Shown here piece after piece: positions 59,229 to 64,000 of a stretch of DNA of 64,000 bases. A program made the translations under genes and the position numbers. The stretch comes from Arthrobacter sp. FB24 (GTDB lineage Bacteria; Actinomycetota; Actinomycetes; Actinomycetales; Micrococcaceae): positions 992,001 through 1,056,000 of the forward strand of contig NC_008541.1 in NCBI RefSeq assembly GCF_000196235.1, in the 5' to 3' direction. Each line of letters opens with the position of its first letter. Positions within the stretch are counted from its first letter, which is position 1. Below the pieces are notes generated by a model that ran no database searches, was not told where the DNA came from, and worked only from the letters and a program-made list of their open reading frames with translations.

Positions 59229-62200
59229 GTGACTAATTCCAATGGGGGAGTGGCGGCGGAGAAGCTGCCCGAGGGCTTGTATGAACTACTGAACACGAAA
59301 CTACTTGGTCAGCGCCTTGACCAGGAAGTCGAACTCCAGCCAACCTTCGCTGACATTGACAATGAAGACGCTCCGGACATTCTTTCTCGCCACGTCGTCG
59401 ACGCCGTCCGGCAGGCCCTCTCCTCAGCAAAGCCATCGGACAGGGTGGCTATAGCAAACCGACTTCTTCTAGGGCTGAAGCACAGTGACCGAATCGCAGA
59501 CGGCCCCACTCAGCTTCAATCCCTCCATCGCCCGGACGCCCTTAAGCGCCGCCAACTCCGCCGTCCCAGCACCAAGCTGAGTGACTCGGCGCTGCTGACC
59601 AACAGCAAGGACGAGCCGAATCTCGCCGCGGAGCTCCGGGCCGAGATCGAGTCCGCCAACTCCGTGGACCTACTCTGTGCCTTCGTCCGATGGACGGGCC
59701 TCCGGCTGCTCGAACCCGCCCTTGAGCAACTCAAGGAGCGGGGAGTCCGCCTGAGAGTCCTCACCACCACGTACATGGGCGCCACGGAGCGCCGCGCTAT
59801 CGACGAACTCTTCAACCGCTACGGCGCCGAGGTGAAGATCAACTACGAAACTCAGGCCACTCGCCTCCACGCAAAGGCCTGGCTGTTCCGCCGCAACTCC
59901 GGCTTCGACACCGCGTACGTGGGGAGCTCCAACCTCAGCCAAGCTGCCCTCCTCGATGGTCTTGAATGGAACGTCAGGCTCAGTTCCGTCGGCACGCCGA
60001 CTCTCCTGCAGAAGTTCGAGGTCACGTTCGATAGCTACTGGGAGCAGCGTGCTTTCCAGAGCTATGATCCAGAACGCGACGGCGAGAAGCTCGATGCTGC
60101 CCTGGAGCGCAACGGCGGCCGGCGCACCGCAGCGCCGGACGCAGCCATCGGGCTCGAAGTCCAGCCGTACCTCCACCAGGAGGAAATGCTTGAGGAGCTG
60201 GAAGCAGAGCGGCTCAAAGGCTTCAACCACAACCTGCTGGTCGCCGCCACCGGCACCGGCAAGACTGTCATCGCTGCCCTCGACTACAAACGCCTGTGCG
60301 AGGCTGCCGGCCGCGATCTGAAGCTGCTCTTCGTCGCCCACCGGCAGGAAATCCTGAAACAGGCGATGCGCACGTACCGTGACGTCATGCAGGACGGCGC
60401 CTTCGGCGAACTCTACGTCGGCGAGCACAAACCCGCGCAGTGGAAGCACATCTTCGCCTCCGTCCAGTCGCTGTCCTCGCTCGGCATCGAACAGCTGGAG
60501 CCAGATTTCTTCGATGTAGTCGTGATTGATGAATTCCACCACGCCATGGCACCCACCTACCGGCGTCTGCTGGACCACCTGCAGCCGCAACAGCTTCTCG
60601 GACTGACTGCGACGCCGGAACGCGGCGACGGTGTCGATGTCGCCAAGCAGTTCTTCGACGGGCGCACGGCGAGCGAATTAAGGCTTTGGGACGCCTTGGA
60701 CGCTGACCTGCTGGTGCCGTTCCACTACTTCGGAGTCTCCGACGACGTAGACCTGAGCCAGCTGGAATGGAAGCGCGGCAACTATGACACCACTCAGCTG
60801 AACAATCTCTACACCGGCAACGACGCCCGCGCGGCCAAGGTGATCCGCGAACTCCGCGACAAAGTCACTAGCACGGACCAGATGCGGGCCATCGGCTTCT
60901 GCGTCTCGGTCCAGCATGCCCATTACATGGCCGAAGTGTTCAACCGGGCAGGTATCGCTTCCGTTGCGGTCGACGGCAGCACCGACGACGCCGACCGCGC
61001 AGCGGCGCTGGAGCGCCTCCGCCGGCGGGAGATCAACTGCATCTTCGCCGTGGACCTTTACAACGAAGGCCTGGACCTGCCGCAGGTGGACACCATCCTG
61101 CTGCTCCGGCCCACGCAGAGCGCCACGATCTTCCTCCAGCAGCTGGGGCGTGGGCTGCGCCGTGCCGAGGGCAAGGCCGTGCTGACCGTGATGGACTTCA
61201 TCGGCCAGCAACGGCGTGAGTTCCGCTTCGACCTGCGCTACCGGGCTCTGACCGGCTACAGGCGCAAGGAGCTGGAAAAGGCTGTCGAGGACGAGTTCCC
61301 CTATCTGCCATCGGGCTCGCAGATCGTGCTAGACCGGGTGGCGCAGAAGGTGGTGCTGGACAACATCAAGGCACAGCTGCGGTTCAACCGTGCACAGCTG
61401 GTCCGGGACATTGCCTCATACGCGGAGACCGAGTTGGAGGCTTATCTGGAGCAGTCCCGGAACGACGTGAAGTCGATCTACCGTTCGACCAGGGATTCCT
61501 GGACCGGTTACCTTCGCCAGGCGGGGCTGATCGAGGGTTTCTCGCCGTTGGAGGCAGTTCTCAGCGGGAGGATCAAGGAGCTCTCGGATGCCGATGAGAA
61601 GAAGCTCCTGGGCCGGATGGCTGCGCTCATCCACGTGGACGACCCGGAACGTGCTGAGGCGTACTCGATGCTGGTCAGCCCCGGTGCGCCCCGCTACGCG
61701 GAGCTTGGCATGCGTGAGCAGACGTTTGCGCGGATGCTGTTCTACACGCTGTGGGACGACGGCGGCGGTTTCCAGTCGTACGACGCCGGACTGGACTACC
61801 TGCGCGGCTATCAGTTTGTTTGCAGCGAGATCCGCCAGATCGTGAAGCTCGGGGTGGCCGCCTCCAAGCATGCCGCCAAGGGCTTGGGAGCGGGGCTACA
61901 ACACGTTCCGCTGCTCTCACACGCGACCTACCGGCGCGAAGAGGTCCTGGCGGCCCTGCAATATGGATCGCTGGAACTAGGCAAGAACGTGCAACACCGC
62001 GAGGGTGTGGCTTGGTGCCCGGCGACGTCCACCGATGCCTTCTTCGTCACCCTCAACAAGGACGACAGGAAGCACTCGGCGACGACGATGTACAAGGACT
62101 ACGCCATCAGTCCGGAACTCTTCCACTGGGAGTCGCAGAACGCGACGTCACCCGGTAGCCCGACTGGACGCCGATACCTTAACCGGGAATCCCATGGTTC

Positions 62201-62384
62201 GAAAATCTTGATCTTCACGAGGGACACTTCGGAGGACGAGACCGGCCTGACGGTTCCGTACGCGTGCCTCGGGCAGGTGGACTACGTGCAGCATGCAGGG
62301 GAGAAGCCGATCGCGATCACCTGGAAACTGCATCGGCCGATGCCGGCGGACGTGTTTGCGACGGCGGCAGCTGTGGCTAACTGA
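59229..62384 (+). CDS. PLD nuclease - DEAD/DEAH helicase - DUF3427 protein
   Basis: Large protein of 1051 residues. Domains in order: a PLD-type phosphodiesterase domain with one HxK (His214, Lys216) and GSSN (232-235); an SF2 helicase with Walker A AATGTGKT (Lys345), DEFH (434-437), LTATPERGDG and QQLGRGLRR; then a long C-terminal region ending in DUF3427 (TMYKDYAISPELFHWESQNATSPGS, GSKILIFTRD). Similar fusions are regarded as restriction- or defence-like or as repair proteins. The GTG at 59229 gives MTNSNGGVAAEKLPEGLYE; a TTG 12 codons earlier with AGGAAA upstream is the alternative. The end of the gene lies 17 bases before a tRNA remnant. Confidence 0.88.
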   Translation: MTNSNGGVAAEKLPEGLYELLNTKLLGQRLDQEVELQPTFADIDNEDAPDILSRHVVDAVRQALSSAKPSDRVAIANRLLLGLKHSDRIADGPTQLQSLHRPDALKRRQLRRPSTKLSDSALLTNSKDEPNLAAELRAEIESANSVDLLCAFVRWTGLRLLEPALEQLKERGVRLRVLTTTYMGATERRAIDELFNRYGAEVKINYETQATRLHAKAWLFRRNSGFDTAYVGSSNLSQAALLDGLEWNVRLSSVGTPTLLQKFEVTFDSYWEQRAFQSYDPERDGEKLDAALERNGGRRTAAPDAAIGLEVQPYLHQEEMLEELEAERLKGFNHNLLVAATGTGKTVIAALDYKRLCEAAGRDLKLLFVAHRQEILKQAMRTYRDVMQDGAFGELYVGEHKPAQWKHIFASVQSLSSLGIEQLEPDFFDVVVIDEFHHAMAPTYRRLLDHLQPQQLLGLTATPERGDGVDVAKQFFDGRTASELRLWDALDADLLVPFHYFGVSDDVDLSQLEWKRGNYDTTQLNNLYTGNDARAAKVIRELRDKVTSTDQMRAIGFCVSVQHAHYMAEVFNRAGIASVAVDGSTDDADRAAALERLRRREINCIFAVDLYNEGLDLPQVDTILLLRPTQSATIFLQQLGRGLRRAEGKAVLTVMDFIGQQRREFRFDLRYRALTGYRRKELEKAVEDEFPYLPSGSQIVLDRVAQKVVLDNIKAQLRFNRAQLVRDIASYAETELEAYLEQSRNDVKSIYRSTRDSWTGYLRQAGLIEGFSPLEAVLSGRIKELSDADEKKLLGRMAALIHVDDPERAEAYSMLVSPGAPRYAELGMREQTFARMLFYTLWDDGGGFQSYDAGLDYLRGYQFVCSEIRQIVKLGVAASKHAAKGLGAGLQHVPLLSHATYRREEVLAALQYGSLELGKNVQHREGVAWCPATSTDAFFVTLNKDDRKHSATTMYKDYAISPELFHWESQNATSPGSPTGRRYLNRESHGSKILIFTRDTSEDETGLTVPYACLGQVDYVQHAGEKPIAITWKLHRPMPADVFATAAAVAN

Positions 62385-62400
62385 TGTGCCACCGACCTTA

Positions 62401-62445
62401 AGACTCATAATCGTGAGGTCGGGAGATCGAGCCTCCCCACCGCTA
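62401..62445 (+). tRNA. 3' part of a tRNA-Met (CAT) gene, integration scar
   Basis: ACTCATAATC carries the CAT anticodon loop, followed by a GGTC variable loop, T-arm GGGAG-ATCGAGC-CTCCC and the acceptor strand CACCGCT with A. The T-loop has A where TTCGA-type loops have T. The D-arm and 5' half are not present: the upstream bases are the end of the helicase gene and cannot form a D-stem. This is what is left at one end of an element inserted into a tRNA gene. Confidence 0.65.
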
Positions 62446-62453
62446 CAGACCAG

Positions 62454-62482
62454 GCCCCCGGAATCCTTGAGATTCCGGGGGC
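62454..62482 (+). terminator. Strong terminator behind the tRNA remnant
   Basis: GCCCCCGGAATC, loop CTTGA, GATTCCGGGGGC then TTTTCTC: a perfect 12-bp stem with T run. Its position 10-15 bases after the tRNA fragment is that of a native tRNA-gene terminator, so fragment and terminator belong together. Confidence 0.85.
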
Positions 62483-62486
62483 TTTT

Positions 62487-63540
62487 CTCGTCCGGGAGAC
62501 CACTCACCTACGAGCAGCGTCTCTTAGATTCCCTGAAAAAGCGCCACGTTCTCTGAAGAGTGGCTGTTAAATGGCTGCGCCTGGCACGGGTGGGGGGCCT
62601 GTCGAGGCTATGGTTAGCCCCTCAGCGCCCCTCCGCGGCTCCATCTAAGTGCTATAGCCCAAATACCGCCGACAGACGAGTAAGATCCTCCAGATGGCAC
62701 AGGGAGGCCCATACGTGATGCACGGTCCTGGAGGTTCGCCTTCCTGGTCCGGTCGTCGTGACTGCTAGCAGCGGTTTGAAGTAGAACTCTCGTCTGAGAT
62801 CGACAGGTCACCGGAACGACGCCGGCCGGAGCCGCTAGCTAGAACCCGGTAGTTCCCAGCCATTGCGTCGGCGGTTCTGTGTCTGATGAATAGGGCGAAT
62901 TCACCTCGATCGGCTGAGATCAGGGAAGTTATGGCACGGTCCCTTGGTATTCCCTTGGTATCAGCCCGTCTCTTCTAGCGGCAAGCTGGTGATCCGGACC
63001 AAGGACCTGTGCTCCCTGCGCCCAACGTCCCTGGTCGCATGCTAGATCGAGGGATCTGGGCACCTGTGCAATGTCTTTCAAGTGGATGCGAAAGATGTAG
63101 CCCGCTCCGTGGAGCAGTTGGCGCAGTTTCAGCTCTTGCTTTGTGTCCTTGGAATGGATTTTCGACAGGTGGGCACTTATGCTGCGACGAGTTCAGGATA
63201 TGGAAGACGATAGTGCTTTTGGAGGCGGCGTCCGAGGTGTCAAATTGTCGTCCCCGCGTCGCTTGGAAGGCGACCAGGAGCAGAGGTGTGCGCTGATGAC
63301 ACGTGGCTGTTGAGTGACGAGGGGGCGCCGCGATGGAAGTGAATTCGGCTGCCTGTAGGCAGAGAGGTGGCGCGGGTTCGACGGCGCCCAGCGTATCTCG
63401 GTCCCTGGTTTACCTCCCAAAGGCCGCAATTTCCGTGAGTGGGGCGCGATCGAAGTCCGAGGTTTAAGGTTGTATGGAAGCGGTCTGGTACGTTGATTTC
63501 TGGATTCAAGCAGGGTTTCAGAAGCGGGGGAACGGCGTCG
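62487..63540. other. About 1 kb without supportable gene
   Basis: Open frames here are short, Arg/Ser/Pro-rich on both strands and lack ribosome sites or family resemblance. No transposase, terminal repeat or RNA gene was recognised. It may be decayed sequence at the edge of the mobile region. Confidence 0.5.
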
Positions 63541-64000
63541 GTGACAGACAAACACGAAACAGATAACGGCACAATACGCCGCCTGGGTAGAGCCGTCGTC
63601 CGAATACATCAAGCATCGCCGTACTTCCCCGCAGGATTCGCCTCTCGCATTGAGAGGCTCGTGCTCACCGGAAAATCTATGGACTTCATATCCCGGATCC
63701 ACGGATTTAGTGGCCGGCTTGGCCCGAAAGCAATCGAGAACTTTGCCACCGAGGCCAACATCGGGCTGATGGAACTTCAGCACATTGTGCTCCCCAAGCT
63801 GAAGCAGGCTGACGTTGCCGACTACGTCCTTCAAGACGGGCAGATAGCCTCCGTAAACGACTTCCTGGGGCTCAGCGGTACGCTCATCGACCAGACGTAC
63901 AAGCTACTACAAGCCTATGATCCAACGGGCGAGGAGCTTGCGCTATTGCACTCCGTGGAGGTAGCGGCGTTCGCGCCCCTCACGAAGACCCAGCATCTCG
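63541..64000 (+). CDS. Unrecognised protein, 5' part only
   Basis: Open frame of 153 codons from GTG 63541 to the window end without stop, with GGGGGA about 9 bases upstream. The protein begins TDKHETDNGTIRRLGRAVVR and contains FASRIERLVLTGKSMDFISRIHGF, LKQADVADYVLQDGQIASVNDFLGLSGTLIDQTYKLLQAY. It looks helical and soluble, with no signal peptide. No domain recognised; being in the AT-richer island it could be another accessory or defence gene. Confidence 0.75.
   Translation, partial: MTDKHETDNGTIRRLGRAVVRIHQASPYFPAGFASRIERLVLTGKSMDFISRIHGFSGRLGPKAIENFATEANIGLMELQHIVLPKLKQADVADYVLQDGQIASVNDFLGLSGTLIDQTYKLLQAYDPTGEELALLHSVEVAAFAPLTKTQHL

Noticed and set aside
62365..62441. Complete tRNA gene overlapping the end of the helicase gene
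   Set aside because: AGCTGTG upstream could pair 6 of 7 positions with the acceptor strand, but no D-stem or D-loop can be formed and the bases encode the helicase C-terminus, so only a 3' fragment is accepted.
63009..63296. Plus-strand frame of 95 codons
   Set aside because: No ribosome site, odd composition (Cys/Ser/Gly) and no resemblance to any family.

Overview
The window looks like chromosomal DNA of a high-GC actinobacterium of the Micrococcaceae, most likely Arthrobacter or Pseudarthrobacter. That is an inference from codon use, frequent GTG/TTG starts, serine-rich lipoproteins, mycothiol-type DinB proteins, Excalibur-domain proteins and many small actinobacterial DUF families. No rRNA gene, intact tRNA gene, IS element, integrase or CRISPR array was seen.

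Layout. 1-5.4 kb: 5' end of an oligo-1,6-glucosidase gene, an MscS channel and three lipoprotein genes (two are tandem paralogues). 5.4-14.9 kb: acylphosphatase, a TerC transporter, GNAT enzymes, a DUF2975/XRE pair, an MFS exporter, a DUF1326/DUF2182 pair and small enzymes. 15-24.7 kb: an efflux pump, a methyltransferase, DinB/DUF1801 proteins, SRPBCC, a broken PucR regulator, and a tightly coupled MarR - acyl-CoA ligase - DUF2177 operon. 24.7-33.3 kb: DUF1295 reductase-like protein, CNNM/CorC protein, RecQ helicase, secreted phosphodiesterase, and a nuclease / PASTA pair that share a C-terminal Excalibur module. 37.8-55.3 kb: FAD dehydrogenase, potassium channel, OFA-family transporter with its small subunit, membrane proteins, methyltransferase, lipid kinase, universal stress protein, and an Lrp-flanked locus with a TPP enzyme, an aminotransferase and a permease.

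The most interesting locus is 33.4-37.1 kb on the minus strand, in visibly AT-richer DNA. It is a microcin C-like operon. A 19-residue basic peptide ending in Asn (mccA-like, 37014-37073) is followed by a perfect 14-bp hairpin, an MccB-type ThiF/E1 adenylyltransferase, a small membrane protein, an HTTM-like membrane protein and an MFS exporter. From mccB onward each gene overlaps or abuts the next. The expected product is a peptide carrying a C-terminal nucleotide. The HTTM-like pair is not part of the E. coli microcin C set as I know it, and no MccE- or MccF-type self-immunity gene lies inside the operon.

55.4-64 kb is a second AT-richer, island-like region. It holds a DUF4365 PD-(D/E)xK nuclease-like gene overlapping an unrecognised partner, a zinc-ribbon protein, an OGG-fold DNA glycosylase-like protein, a large PLD-helicase-DUF3427 protein, the 3' part of a tRNA-Met(CAT) gene with its terminator (a likely integration scar), about 1 kb with no supportable gene, and the start of an unrecognised gene running off the window end.
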